A stretch of DNA of 64,000 nt. Source: JAUMBM01 sp964645715 (GTDB taxonomy: Bacteria > Bacteroidota > Bacteroidia > Chitinophagales > Saprospiraceae). The stretch spans positions 1 through 64,000 of the forward strand of contig CAZYAO010000021.1 in assembly GCA_964645715.1 (NCBI GenBank), read 5' to 3'. The position numbers and the translations under genes were made by a program. Below, piece by piece: positions 44,487 to 53,320 of this stretch (position 1 is its first letter; each line of letters opens with the position of its first letter). The notes under the pieces were generated by a model. It was not told where the DNA came from and searched no databases. It was given only the letters and a program-made list of their open reading frames with translations.

Positions 44487-44581
44487 CTCAAAACACCCTT
44501 TGGCGGCGTCAGCCACCAAAGGGTGTTTTGAGATATTCGTGTGTTGTAAGGTTTTTTTGAAAAATCAATACAACACACGAA
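44487..44581 (-). terminator. GC/AT double hairpin after the PBP1A gene
   Basis: GC stem of 21 bp with one mismatch (44487-44507/44512-44532, loop GTCA, core ACACCCTTTGG), then a perfect 13-bp stem TTCGTGTGTTGTA (44536-44548) with 44569-44581 around a T7/A5-rich loop. Confidence 0.7.
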
Positions 44582-44649
44582 CAATCCAGACTTTATTTCG
44601 CTACTAATCTATTGTAAAGAGAGGAATTGAAGGAGAGCTGCCTGTTTCT

Positions 44650-47208
44650 CTATTGATTACTCTCCTCGCCCGTCGTAGTCATGATTCTAAACTTATCCCA
44701 GAAAGCCTGGCGCCTTTTGCGGCGCAGCTCCCTGCGGTAAGCCTGGTCTGCGAGTTCTACGACCCTTTGCCGATAACTGGTCTCATCTTCATCTGACTGT
44801 TGGGGATTTTCAAGCTGTACGCGCTTGATAATTTCAAAAGGAATCTGTGAAGGATCGAACCCATCGACCCCGGCAGCACCCTCGTCCTCATACAACTGCA
44901 TATACTCTTCCATAGAAGGCATAATATCCAGATAGCCCGGGCAATCGAAGTGCTCTGCCATCAGGTCTGTCGGAAAAGGAAAGTAACCCTCATGCCAGGC
45001 GGACAAGGCCGGATTGCGCTTAACTTCGCGCATAAACGAGCCCCAGATCGGCAGCGCCGTAGAAGAAGCCTGCCCCTTATTGAGCGTCCTGAAGTGTACG
45101 GACGGTAGCTCAGAACCTACCCATACACCCACCGCCAGGCCGGGGGTATAGCCTAGGAACCAACCATCAGCCTGATTTTGAGAAGTGCCCGTCTTACCGG
45201 CAATGCTGCCCGTGATACTGAACTCGCCCCCGCGAAGCTTGCTGCCTGTACCCCGATCGACGACAATCTGTAGTAGCCTCGTGACTGCATCCGACACGTT
45301 AGCATCCAGAACGCGCTGGAAGCTGGCAGGATCCGGCCGCCTAAACCTATGAAGCACCTTACCATCAGCCGTCTCTATCCTGTCGAGATAGTGCAATTTT
45401 GATGGCCGCAGCCCCCGGTTGGCAAAAGTAGCATACATGGTAGTCATCTCTATCAGACTGGCATCAATAGCACCCAGCGCTGTAGCCGGATAGGCAGGTA
45501 CCCAGCCCTGATCGACCCCCAGCTGCTTGATCATGGAGGCTACATTCTCAAAGCCCGCCAGTTGAGCAACCGCAACAGCTACCGTATTAATTGACTTAGC
45601 CATAGCACCATGAATAGAGTAAGCACCTTCATAGACACCATTGCTGTTGCGCGGAGTATAATTTTTATAATCCTGATAAACCACCTGCGTATCGGGGAAG
45701 AACTGACAGGGTTCAATCACTCCCTGCTGAAGAGCCTCCGCATATACCGCCGGTTTGATGGTTGAGCCTGCAGACCGGCGGGATTTCACGTGATCATACT
45801 GAATAAACCGCTGCGAGATACCGCCAACCCAGGCGCGTACAAACCCCGTTTGAGGTTCTACCGCCAATAAGCCCGTATTGAGCAGGGTCAGGTAGTACTT
45901 CAGCGAGTCGGTTGGACTCATAAGCGTATCGACAGTCCCGCCATCCCAGCTAAAGATGGTCATGGGAATTTTTTTATTGAAATAACGACGAATACCTGTA
46001 TTGCTGTAGCCATCTTTCTTCATCTGCTTATAGCGCTCACTGTTTACTATGGCACTTTCCAGCACACTTTCACCACCCCAGGCCTCGCGCCCTTCCCAAT
46101 CTTTATAGAAATTCTCCTGAATGACCGGCATTTGCTCCGCGATGGCCGCCTCTGCATACTTTTGCGCCCGGGAATCAATGGTCGTGAAGATTTTCAGCCC
46201 GTCAGTATATAGATTGTAGGGTGTTCCGTCTTTTTTGGTGTACTTCTCGAGCGTTGCCAGCACTTCAAGCCGCAGATGCTCGCGGAAGTGCGTAGCCGTA
46301 CCCTCGTTGTGACCCTGTTTTTGATAGTCCAGCCTAATGGGCTTGGCCTGCAAGCTTCTTGCCTCCCGCTCAGACAAATAACCATACTTGGCCATTTGGC
46401 CAAGCACCACATTGCGGCGTTCGCGGGATCGCTCGCTATTGATGCGGGGATTATAGAGTGTATTGCCCTTTAGCATGCCCACAAGCACCGCCGATTCTTC
46501 GATTTTGAGGCTTTTGGGCTTTTTATTAAAAAACAGCTTGGAAGCCATCTTGATGCCGTAGACATTGTCACCGAAAGGAACCGTATTGAGGTACAAATTG
46601 AGCAGTTCGTCTTTGGTGTATATATTCTCCAGCCGACGCGCCACAAAGAGCTCCCTAATTTTATTGGTAGGCAGATCCAGCACCGGATAGGACTGCCTGG
46701 GATAAAGATTCTTGGCAAGCTGCTGACTCAGAGTACTCCCCCCACCCGAAGAATCATCCATCAGCAAGATGGACTTGACCAGCACCCGTATCCAGGCACG
46801 GAGATCAATGCCGCTGTGTTCGAAAAAGCGAGCATCCTCCGTAGCAATAAGCGCTTCCTTTAGATGCTTGGGAATCTCGTTCTCAGCAGCTACTGAACGA
46901 TTTTCTATGAAGTAGGTTCCCAGTAACTGACCATCAGCAGAAATGACTTCTGATGCCTGGTTATTGCGGATATTCCCCAGTTCGTAATAATTTGGCAGCG
47001 GGCCGGAGATTCCCAGATAGACCGCAACGACCAACAAAAACATCATAACAAAGACCAGACCAGCACCGGCGATTGCCAGATGCAACGCCTGTTGCGCCTT
47101 TGAACGACCGGCAAACCACCTGTCCCACATATCAAGCAACCACTGGGCTAGCCTACGCGCACTGCCCCAGATAAAATTCACTGCTGGTTTTTTCTTTTTT
47201 CTGCTCAT
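44650..47208 (-). CDS. Penicillin-binding protein 1A (bifunctional)
   Basis: An 852-residue class A PBP that polymerises and cross-links peptidoglycan. It has a cytoplasmic basic tail, one membrane anchor (about 43-66), a GT51 glycosyltransferase domain (about 95-270; EDARFFEHSGID, GGGSTLSQQLAKNLYP), and a transpeptidase domain (about 430-760) with SxxK as STIK (about 481), SIN as SINT, and KTG as KTGTS (about 671). A C-terminal cytosolic-looking, charged extension of about 90 residues follows. A TATCTTTG box lies at 47315-47308, giving a leader of about 90 nt. Confidence 0.94.
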   Translation of the reverse strand: MSRKKKKPAVNFIWGSARRLAQWLLDMWDRWFAGRSKAQQALHLAIAGAGLVFVMMFLLVVAVYLGISGPLPNYYELGNIRNNQASEVISADGQLLGTYFIENRSVAAENEIPKHLKEALIATEDARFFEHSGIDLRAWIRVLVKSILLMDDSSGGGSTLSQQLAKNLYPRQSYPVLDLPTNKIRELFVARRLENIYTKDELLNLYLNTVPFGDNVYGIKMASKLFFNKKPKSLKIEESAVLVGMLKGNTLYNPRINSERSRERRNVVLGQMAKYGYLSEREARSLQAKPIRLDYQKQGHNEGTATHFREHLRLEVLATLEKYTKKDGTPYNLYTDGLKIFTTIDSRAQKYAEAAIAEQMPVIQENFYKDWEGREAWGGESVLESAIVNSERYKQMKKDGYSNTGIRRYFNKKIPMTIFSWDGGTVDTLMSPTDSLKYYLTLLNTGLLAVEPQTGFVRAWVGGISQRFIQYDHVKSRRSAGSTIKPAVYAEALQQGVIEPCQFFPDTQVVYQDYKNYTPRNSNGVYEGAYSIHGAMAKSINTVAVAVAQLAGFENVASMIKQLGVDQGWVPAYPATALGAIDASLIEMTTMYATFANRGLRPSKLHYLDRIETADGKVLHRFRRPDPASFQRVLDANVSDAVTRLLQIVVDRGTGSKLRGGEFSITGSIAGKTGTSQNQADGWFLGYTPGLAVGVWVGSELPSVHFRTLNKGQASSTALPIWGSFMREVKRNPALSAWHEGYFPFPTDLMAEHFDCPGYLDIMPSMEEYMQLYEDEGAAGVDGFDPSQIPFEIIKRVQLENPQQSDEDETSYRQRVVELADQAYRRELRRKRRQAFWDKFRIMTTTGEESNQ

Positions 47209-47307
47209 AATAAGCGCTTCATCATCTTGTCTGTGTGCCCGGTAATCACCCCTTACCTATTGCAGGGAAAAGGGTCGTGAAAACCAATCTCAAAGCTTTA
47301 AGCCATA

Positions 47308-47315
47308 CAAAGATA
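47308..47315 (-). promoter_or_regulatory. -7 box for the PBP1A gene
   Basis: TATCTTTG on the minus strand, 100 bp before the start at 47208. Confidence 0.5.
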
Positions 47316-47332
47316 AGAACGATTTTGTTTAA

Positions 47333-47375
47333 AAAACTATTTGTTTTTAAAATTTTGTTTAAAAAAAATAGTTGA
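47333..47375 (-). terminator. AT-rich palindromic stretch after the nucleotidyltransferase gene
   Basis: AACTATTT (47335-47342) pairs with AAATAGTT near 47366-47373, with T-runs on both sides. It is about 90 bp past the stop at 47465. A run of seven G lies at about 47413-47420. Confidence 0.4.
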
Positions 47376-47464
47376 TTTTTTTACTGATTTAGCCCTTATT
47401 TTTCACTGCCTGAGGGGGGGTAGAAGCTGGCAACTTTGGGTATAAATTAGAGCTTGGCGGCCCA

Positions 47465-48493
47465 TCAGGTAGCACTACCAAAATCGATTTCGGTATTATC
47501 TCCAATGTTGAGACTTTGTTTCATACCAGTGATTGAAGTATCATTGCCAACGATGGATCTGTGCAGGATAACCTCCCGGATGCTCGTATAATTTCCAATA
47601 ATTGAATCCTTTACGATGGCATTGGACACGTGGACATTATTGCCGATAGTTACGTGCGGACCAATGATAGCATGCGAAATCTGGCAATTTTTGCCAATGC
47701 TTACAGGATGGATGACGATAGTATTATCATAAGGACCGGGATCTTCGGTGGCATAGCCGACGCGATCGAGAAAAATGGCATTGGTATCCAAAAGCACCGA
47801 TTTTTGGCCACAATCAAACCAATTATCCACTGTGAGTGTAGAAAAACGAATCCCCTGTTCAATCATGCGCATAAGCACGTCAGTGAGCGGATATTCGCCA
47901 TGGGTACTAATCTGGCGGGTAATATTGAAGGTAAGTGCATCATAGAAGGCACCGACCTCCCGAATAGCATAGACCCCCACCATTGCCAAATCCGACTTAG
48001 GAATTTTGGGCTTTTCGACCACGCGCCGCACAGTTGACGGGCTGCCATCATCGTCCAGTTCGACCACCCCAAATTGTCTGGGATCATCTACCCGCTTGAC
48101 TGCCAGGCAGGAATTGGGATGATGAATGATCTTGCTGAGCGGAGCATCGATGAGCACATCCCCAAAAAAAACCACCACCTTCTCTGCCTCGCGCCAGGCA
48201 TCGCTGGCGAGCCAGATGGCATGTGCAGAGCCGAGGCGCTCCACCTGTTCCACAAAAGTTGCTTTGAGCTCCGGGTACGCCTGATTGACATAGTCACGAA
48301 TTTTTTCCCCCAAATAACCTATAATAAATACAAAGTCCTCCACGCCCACCGACAGCAGCTGATCAATGATAAATGAAATGATTGGCTTTCCCGCCACAGG
48401 TATCAGCGGCTTGGGCTGGGTATATGTGAGCGGGCGAAGGCGGGTACCTGCGCCTGCTACGGGGATAATTGCCTTGATGGGTGAGGGAGCCAT
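47465..48493 (-). CDS. Sugar-phosphate nucleotidyltransferase
   Basis: A 342-residue protein. The N-terminal nucleotidyltransferase fold (about 1-235) has the signature IIPVAGAGTRLRPLTYTQPKPLIPVAGKPI, with G-x-G-T-R-L-x-P and the Lys, plus FFGDVLI and VVEKPK. The C-terminal left-handed beta-helix (about 255-342) has hexapeptide repeats (IGKNCQISHAIIGPHVTIGNNVHVSNA). This matches glucose-1-phosphate thymidylyl/uridylyltransferase or mannose-1-phosphate guanylyltransferase families; the nucleotide cannot be read from sequence. The product is a nucleotide sugar for cell-envelope glycans. Transcribed alone, with a near-consensus TACCTTTA box at 48523-48516. Confidence 0.9.
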   Translation of the reverse strand: MAPSPIKAIIPVAGAGTRLRPLTYTQPKPLIPVAGKPIISFIIDQLLSVGVEDFVFIIGYLGEKIRDYVNQAYPELKATFVEQVERLGSAHAIWLASDAWREAEKVVVFFGDVLIDAPLSKIIHHPNSCLAVKRVDDPRQFGVVELDDDGSPSTVRRVVEKPKIPKSDLAMVGVYAIREVGAFYDALTFNITRQISTHGEYPLTDVLMRMIEQGIRFSTLTVDNWFDCGQKSVLLDTNAIFLDRVGYATEDPGPYDNTIVIHPVSIGKNCQISHAIIGPHVTIGNNVHVSNAIVKDSIIGNYTSIREVILHRSIVGNDTSITGMKQSLNIGDNTEIDFGSAT

Positions 48494-48571
48494 GGAGTAA
48501 GAATTAATTCTGCTCTAAAGGTACGTTATAAATGAGAGTTGCCGCACATGTTCATGTGCCGCTGCCAACAA

Positions 48572-49849
48572 TTAACAGGCTGGCAGCACCAGCCCGCTTG
48601 CTTCCCCAAAACCCACACGAAGTCCATCACGTACAGAACTGCCGCGAAGCCTGATGGTATCGCCATCCTGTATAAACGTTCTGCTCTGCCCGTCGGCCAG
48701 TCTAACCGGACGTTCTCCCCGCCAGGAAAGCTCCAGCATACTGCCAAAGCTGTTTGGATCGGGACCACTGATGGTTCCTGAGGCCATCATATCACCCACA
48801 CGGATGTTGCAGCCATTGACCGTGTGATGCGCCAGCTGCTGTGCCATACTCCAATAGAGGTATTTGTGATTGGACTCGCAAAGAGTGGTCACTATACCTT
48901 GCTCCGTGATGAGATCTACGGCCAGTCCAATGTCAAAATGATGCGCTGACTGCTGCTGCAGATACGGTAGCGGCACCGGATCCTGTGCAGGGCCTGCCAA
49001 CCGGAACGGTGCAAGCGCCTCAAGCGTGACTACCCAGGGGGAGACGGTAGAGCCAAAATTTTTCCCCAAAAAAGGCCCTAACGGTTGATACTCCCAAGCC
49101 TGAATATCGCGTGCTGACCAATCATTGAAAAGCAGCATACCAAAAATATACTCCTCTGCCGCTTCGACACCCACGCTGTCCCCAAGAGAGGTACCTTTTC
49201 CCACCACAAAGGCCATTTCCAATTCAAAATCGAGCTGTCGTGTGGGCCCGAAGAGAGGATTCTCTGCTGTTGGAGGTTTCATCTGACCCTTGGGGCGACG
49301 AATGGAAGTACCACTGACCACAATGCTGCCAGCCCGTCCATGATAGCCGATCGGAATATGCAGCCAGTTGGGCATGAGCGCATTGTCTTTACCCCGAAAC
49401 ATGATGCCCACATTGGTAGCATGTTCCCTGCTCGAATAAAAATCGGTATAATCGCCTACCTGCACAGGCATTTTCATCGTCACCGCATGCTGCGGCAAAA
49501 GGCAGGCAGCCATATTGGCGCGTTCATCGCCAGCATCGCTGGCCTCATCCAACAGTGCTGCTATCCGAAGGCGTACCGCCCGCGTGGCCGCTTTCCCCAA
49601 TGCCATAAAAGGATTGAGTGCAGGCGCAGCGAAGACTGCGCGGTCTATCGCAAACCGACTGATGACTTCATCCAGCAATCCCAGCTGCGCCATAGCACTG
49701 AGATCGATAACAGAGGCACCAATGATGGATACGACTGAGGTCCGTCCCTGTATTGTGCCGATGCCAAAAGGAATGTTTTGCAGGGAAAAGTCGCTGTCGG
49801 CATCTACACGTACCCACGAACGCCGGTCAGCAGCAATGGTAAAATCCAT
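48572..49849 (-). CDS. fahA: Fumarylacetoacetase
   Basis: A 425-residue enzyme, the last step of tyrosine degradation: fumarylacetoacetate to fumarate and acetoacetate. It has the N-terminal SH3-like domain (about 1-115; FSLQNIPFGIGT), a beta-roll FAH domain with metal ligands in DFYSSREHATNVG, LDFELEMAFVVG and FNDWSARDIQAWEYQPLGPFLGKNFG, and the C-terminal GDMMASGTISGPDPNSFGSMLELSW. Length is normal. Other tyrosine-catabolic genes are not adjacent. Confidence 0.96.
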   Translation of the reverse strand: MDFTIAADRRSWVRVDADSDFSLQNIPFGIGTIQGRTSVVSIIGASVIDLSAMAQLGLLDEVISRFAIDRAVFAAPALNPFMALGKAATRAVRLRIAALLDEASDAGDERANMAACLLPQHAVTMKMPVQVGDYTDFYSSREHATNVGIMFRGKDNALMPNWLHIPIGYHGRAGSIVVSGTSIRRPKGQMKPPTAENPLFGPTRQLDFELEMAFVVGKGTSLGDSVGVEAAEEYIFGMLLFNDWSARDIQAWEYQPLGPFLGKNFGSTVSPWVVTLEALAPFRLAGPAQDPVPLPYLQQQSAHHFDIGLAVDLITEQGIVTTLCESNHKYLYWSMAQQLAHHTVNGCNIRVGDMMASGTISGPDPNSFGSMLELSWRGERPVRLADGQSRTFIQDGDTIRLRGSSVRDGLRVGFGEASGLVLPAC

Positions 49850-49931
49850 ACGGTGATTTGATTTGGTTATTTGCGCTGCTAAGATAGCAATCGCCCGGCA
49901 GCCCGGATATCCTTTTCACAGACGAGGCCGA

Positions 49932-50654
49932 TTATTTCGTCGACTGCAACAGGAAAACGGTAGGGCGCCTGTTCAGATCAGGTTTGGGCAGCCGCCGCCA
50001 TTCGGCAATGGAGTGCGTGCGTATAAGCTGACCCGGTAGTGTCAGGTCAGTCGCTACGGTAAAAAGTGTAGGTGGCGAAAGCGCCTGCAGGGCAGTTTCG
50101 AAGAGCATGGTGTTGCGGTAAGGCGTCTCAATAAAAATCTGCGTCTCCCCGTTTCTGGAAGACTGATTTTCAAGCCTCTTCAAATCCTTGGCCAAATCCG
50201 GACGCTTCAGTTCCAGATAGCCATGAAAAGCAAACTTTTGCCCATTGAGTCCGGATGACATGAGGGCGAGCAGGATAGAAGAAGGGCCCACCAAAGGAAT
50301 GACTTCTATTTCTCTTCGGTGCGCCAGACGCACCAGTCGGGAGCCCGGATCAGCGACCCCAGGAGCTCCGGCCTCCGACAGCAGCCCGATACTACGCCCC
50401 TGCAAGGCCGGTTCCAGGAATGAAGGAATCAACTGTGGCTCTGTCCGTTTATTCAACTCAAACAATAAGGTATCATCGAAAGAGGCCGTATAGCCCGCTT
50501 CCCGCAGAAACTGCCTGGCAGTGCGCAATTTTTCCACTACGAAGACGTCGAGCCCGCGGATAATGTCCAGGACGTATGCCGGCACTGTGTGCAACGAGCC
50601 TTCTCCCAGCGGAACAGGGATGAGAAACAATTTGCCTTTTTCTTTTTCAATCAT
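49932..50654 (-). CDS. Tetrapyrrole-methylase-family SAM-dependent methyltransferase (RsmI-like)
   Basis: A 240-residue protein of the TP_methylase fold. Visible motifs are LFLIPVPLGEG at the start, LLSEAGAPGVADPGSRLVRLAH (RsmI-type), IPLVGPSSILLALMSSGLNGQKFAFHGYL, and FIETPYRNTMLFE. It is shorter than RsmI (16S rRNA 2'-O-C1402 methyltransferase, about 285 residues), lacking its C-terminal part, and Bacteroidota often carry a second short RsmI-like protein of this size. An rRNA target is therefore likely but not certain. The frame is open to 50723, but MIEKEKGK at 50654 aligns with the family. A TATATTTG box lies 6 bp upstream. Confidence 0.88.
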   Translation of the reverse strand: MIEKEKGKLFLIPVPLGEGSLHTVPAYVLDIIRGLDVFVVEKLRTARQFLREAGYTASFDDTLLFELNKRTEPQLIPSFLEPALQGRSIGLLSEAGAPGVADPGSRLVRLAHRREIEVIPLVGPSSILLALMSSGLNGQKFAFHGYLELKRPDLAKDLKRLENQSSRNGETQIFIETPYRNTMLFETALQALSPPTLFTVATDLTLPGQLIRTHSIAEWRRLPKPDLNRRPTVFLLQSTK

Positions 50655-50659
50655 GGCGG

Positions 50660-50667
50660 CAAATATA
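50660..50667 (-). promoter_or_regulatory. -7 box for the RsmI-like gene
   Basis: TATATTTG on the minus strand, only 6 bp before the start codon, implying a leaderless or near-leaderless transcript. Confidence 0.45.
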
Positions 50668-50747
50668 GCATTGTAGACGGACAAAGAGCAATAACAAGCA
50701 TATAACAACATTTTTGAACCCAAAAGGTTGTACCTTTACAGGCTCTG

Positions 50748-51539
50748 ATGACAACTATGGCTGCAAATTATACCATTCGGCTGCCCCATTTCGAAGGTCC
50801 TTTTGATCTGCTGCTCTTCTTCATTGAGCGCGATGAACTGGACATCTACGACATACCTATCGCGCAGGTCACCAATGATTTTTTGGCATACATACGCCAG
50901 ATGGAGCGTATGAACATAGACCTTGCGAGTGAATTTATTCTGGTGGCTGCTACACTTTGCCGCATCAAAGCCAAAATGCTGTTGCCCCGAAAGCCTGTTG
51001 ATGAAGAGGGCCGGGAAATTGATCCGCGCGAAGAGCTAGTTGAACGCCTGTTGGAATACAAGCGCTATAAAAGCGTACTTGACGACATGCGGCAGCTGGA
51101 GGAAAATCGGTTTCTGCGCAACAGCCGCGGGAATGCGGCCGACGAACTGCAGGCCATTGCTACCAAAGCCCTGGTTGACGCAGAAATGGAGTCTGTGACT
51201 TTGTTTAAACTGCTCCGGGCTTTTGAGCGCGTTGTCCAGCGGATGGAGTACAACAACCAGCAGCTGAGCATCCACCGGGTAGTGCGCTTCAATTACAGTG
51301 TTGAGGAAGCACAGCAGCACATTCTGTCTTTGGTAAGCCAGCAGGAGCAAGCTGGTTTTGACGAAATTTTTGCTGTGTGCACTGACAGGATACAGGCCAT
51401 CATTGTTTTTTTGGGCCTGCTGGAATTACTCAACCTGCAGCAGGTCTGCCTGCAGGGCGGCGATCAGGTCAACCAATTCTGGATAACACTGCACCCCGGA
51501 GAAAGCGAGGACTATGCCCCCGCAGATGAAGAAGAATGA
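50748..51539 (+). CDS. scpA: Segregation and condensation protein A
   Basis: The kleisin subunit of the SMC-ScpAB chromosome condensin. About 260 residues. It starts MAANYTIRLPHFEGPFDLLLFFIERDELDIYDIPIAQV, the conserved N-terminal SMC-binding region; the middle is helical and charged, and the C-terminal winged-helix domain has FDEIFAVCTDRIQAIIVFLGLLELLNLQQV. An alternative ATG at 50757 is just as likely. scpB is not adjacent. Divergent from the RsmI-like gene; a TACCTTTA near-box sits 10 bp upstream. Confidence 0.93.
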   Translation: MTTMAANYTIRLPHFEGPFDLLLFFIERDELDIYDIPIAQVTNDFLAYIRQMERMNIDLASEFILVAATLCRIKAKMLLPRKPVDEEGREIDPREELVERLLEYKRYKSVLDDMRQLEENRFLRNSRGNAADELQAIATKALVDAEMESVTLFKLLRAFERVVQRMEYNNQQLSIHRVVRFNYSVEEAQQHILSLVSQQEQAGFDEIFAVCTDRIQAIIVFLGLLELLNLQQVCLQGGDQVNQFWITLHPGESEDYAPADEEE

Positions 51540-51631
51540 TTCCGCCACTCCAATTTGGCAGTAACATAGTTCGTTATAATGACGAAAAAGCTATACCTTA
51601 GCAAATCTGTTCACTACAATCACATATTTAC

Positions 51632-52054
51632 ATGTTCGGTAACAGTAATAAACAGGACGCGGCCAAGAATAAAAATGCCGTGGCAGCACCCAGCGCAGGA
51701 GGTCCCTCGCTCAACAGTCTGGTGCAGGGATCAACGCTGGAAGGCACTGTCAACGCTCACAGTGATTTCAGAATTGACGGCAGTGTTAAAGGAAAAATTT
51801 ATTGCGACGCCAAAGTCATAATAGGCCCTTCGGGCATCGTTGAAGGAGAAATCAGCTGCCAGAATGCCGTTATTGAAGGCAGGTTTGAGGGTGTGTTGGA
51901 AGTTAAGGAACTGTTGAATGTGCGGGAGACAGCTTTCATCAACGGGGATGTGTCTACGGGTAAGTTGATTGTACAGCCGGGTGCTGTCTTCAATGTCGTT
52001 TGTAAGATGAATATTGCCCGGGAAGCTGCAGCTGCCGACAAACCACTTGCATAA
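51632..52054 (+). CDS. Bactofilin
   Basis: A 140-residue polymer-forming cytoskeletal protein. After a disordered start (MFGNSNKQDAAKNKNA), the bactofilin domain (about 28-125) forms a right-handed beta-helix with regular short repeats (LVQGSTLEGTVNAHSDFRIDGSVKGKIYCDAKVIIGPSGIVEGEI). Bactofilins build filaments that position cell-wall enzymes or chromosome parts. It is 1 bp ahead of the AtpZ-like gene, so they share a transcript, the usual arrangement in Bacteroidota upstream of ATP synthase genes. Confidence 0.93.
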   Translation: MFGNSNKQDAAKNKNAVAAPSAGGPSLNSLVQGSTLEGTVNAHSDFRIDGSVKGKIYCDAKVIIGPSGIVEGEISCQNAVIEGRFEGVLEVKELLNVRETAFINGDVSTGKLIVQPGAVFNVVCKMNIAREAAAADKPLA

Positions 52055-52055
52055 C

Positions 52056-52325
52056 ATGGCATCCCCGGGGCAGCACCAACAGGAAGAGGACAAACTAGCC
52101 AGGCGGCGACAGCAGGCCAACGATTACCTCAAATACTCGGGCATGGCATTCCAGATGGGGATCATCATCTTGCTGGGCGTGCTGACAGGTCGCGAGTTGG
52201 ATCGTGTGCTGGATACCAAACCCTATCTGACGGTGGCAATGTCCCTGCTCTCTATCGTTGCTGCGCTGTACAGCAGCCTCAAAGATTTTTTCCGCCCCAA
52301 TCAGGGCAAAGACCAATTGAAATGA
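52056..52325 (+). CDS. AtpZ/AtpI-family small membrane protein
   Basis: An 89-residue protein. It has a basic N-terminal part (EDKLARRRQQANDYLKYSG), two membrane helices (AFQMGIIILLGVLTGRELDRVL and LTVAMSLLSIVAALYSSLKDFF), and the AtpZ-type Gly-rich first helix. AtpZ/AtpI proteins assist assembly of F0F1 ATP synthase or Mg/Ca transport associated with it. The start is chosen at 52056 because it follows the bactofilin stop by 1 bp and fits the family; the longer frame from 52014 would overlap bactofilin. It overlaps the next gene by ATGA. Confidence 0.85.
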   Translation: MASPGQHQQEEDKLARRRQQANDYLKYSGMAFQMGIIILLGVLTGRELDRVLDTKPYLTVAMSLLSIVAALYSSLKDFFRPNQGKDQLK

Positions 52326-52705
52326 CTCATCGACAGTTTATTATACAACTTGGCGGCACATCGGCCCTCGCTGCTGTCCTGCTGCTACTGCTCCATCGCA
52401 TCAATATTTTTGCCGGACATGAACCCCTGTCCTGGGGCGCGTGGGGTGCCTTTGTCCTCCTCACCATCACGGCCTATTTTGCAGGATTGAAGACGGTTAA
52501 AAGCCACAATAAAAATCATTTTTCAAACACTGTTTTCGGTTTTTCCATGGGAAAGATTCTGGTGGTTGCAATCAGTGTACTGATTTACACCAAGTCAGTA
52601 GCACCTGAAGGCAAGTTGTTTATCGTTCCCTTATTTATCGTGTACGCGATATTTTCTGTTTTTGAGACTATCATGCTCTCAAAAATCGGACGTATGCACC
52701 ACTGA
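52322..52705 (+). CDS. Four-helix membrane protein, AtpI-like
   Basis: A 127-residue hydrophobic protein with four predicted membrane helices (about 8-25, 38-56, 72-90, 98-118). It overlaps the AtpZ-like gene by 4 bp (ATGA), so translation is coupled. In related genomes a protein of this kind stands before atpB; here the atpB-E-F-H-A-G genes do not follow. Instead a biotin carrier protein gene begins 124 bp later. It has no motif strong enough for a firm name; the AtpI-like label rests on size, topology and position. Confidence 0.75.
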   Translation: MTHRQFIIQLGGTSALAAVLLLLLHRINIFAGHEPLSWGAWGAFVLLTITAYFAGLKTVKSHNKNHFSNTVFGFSMGKILVVAISVLIYTKSVAPEGKLFIVPLFIVYAIFSVFETIMLSKIGRMHH

Positions 52706-52829
52706 TTGCGCACGGTCAGGGCAGCAAATGGTTGAGCCGTGCTACCTTTATTGGGCGCTTACTCGTATTTTGCACTGTTTTTACTATTTGGCTTCTCCTT
52801 TTCAGATTGCTTACTAAAAACCAAATCCA

Positions 52830-53315
52830 ATGGAAAACAGCCGTGCCATCGCAGCAAAGGTCAATAACGAATTTAGCTTCTCCGCTGAGCAGCTTGCTGC
52901 TGCAGACATTACCCCTGCGGGAAAAGGTCTTTACCATATTTTGCTGGAAGGAAAAGCCTATTTAGCAGAAATTGAGGCTGTACATTTTCACCAAAAAAAT
53001 GTGCAGGTAAAAATCAATGGCGCATCTTACCGCATCAGTCTGGCTGACCGCTACGACCAAATGGTGGAGCTCCTTGGTCTGGGTGTTGTGCATGTGAGTG
53101 CTGCCCGTGACATCAAAGCGCCCATGCCAGGACTGGTTATTGATGTGCTGGTGCAGGCGGGTGATCAGGTACAAAAAGATACCCCGCTGTTGATTCTCGA
53201 GGCTATGAAGATGGAGAATGTCATCAAGGCGCCGGGCGAGGGCGTTGTAAAGTCCGTTACAATCACCAAAGGAGTTGCTGTTGAGAAAAACGCCCTCCTT
53301 ATTGCTATGGAATAA
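52830..53315 (+). CDS. Biotin carboxyl carrier protein
   Basis: A 161-residue biotin carrier. The C-terminal biotinyl domain (about 90-161) begins IKAPMPGLVIDVLVQAGDQVQKDTPLLILEAMKMEN, with the biotin-accepting Lys in EAMKMEN. The N-terminal 80 residues form a small beta-rich domain typical of carriers for propionyl-CoA/methylmalonyl-CoA or oxaloacetate-type carboxylases rather than AccB. The carboxylase and carboxyltransferase genes are not adjacent. It is 5 bp ahead of the SET-domain gene. Confidence 0.92.
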   Translation: MENSRAIAAKVNNEFSFSAEQLAAADITPAGKGLYHILLEGKAYLAEIEAVHFHQKNVQVKINGASYRISLADRYDQMVELLGLGVVHVSAARDIKAPMPGLVIDVLVQAGDQVQKDTPLLILEAMKMENVIKAPGEGVVKSVTITKGVAVEKNALLIAME

Positions 53316-53320
53316 ACCGT

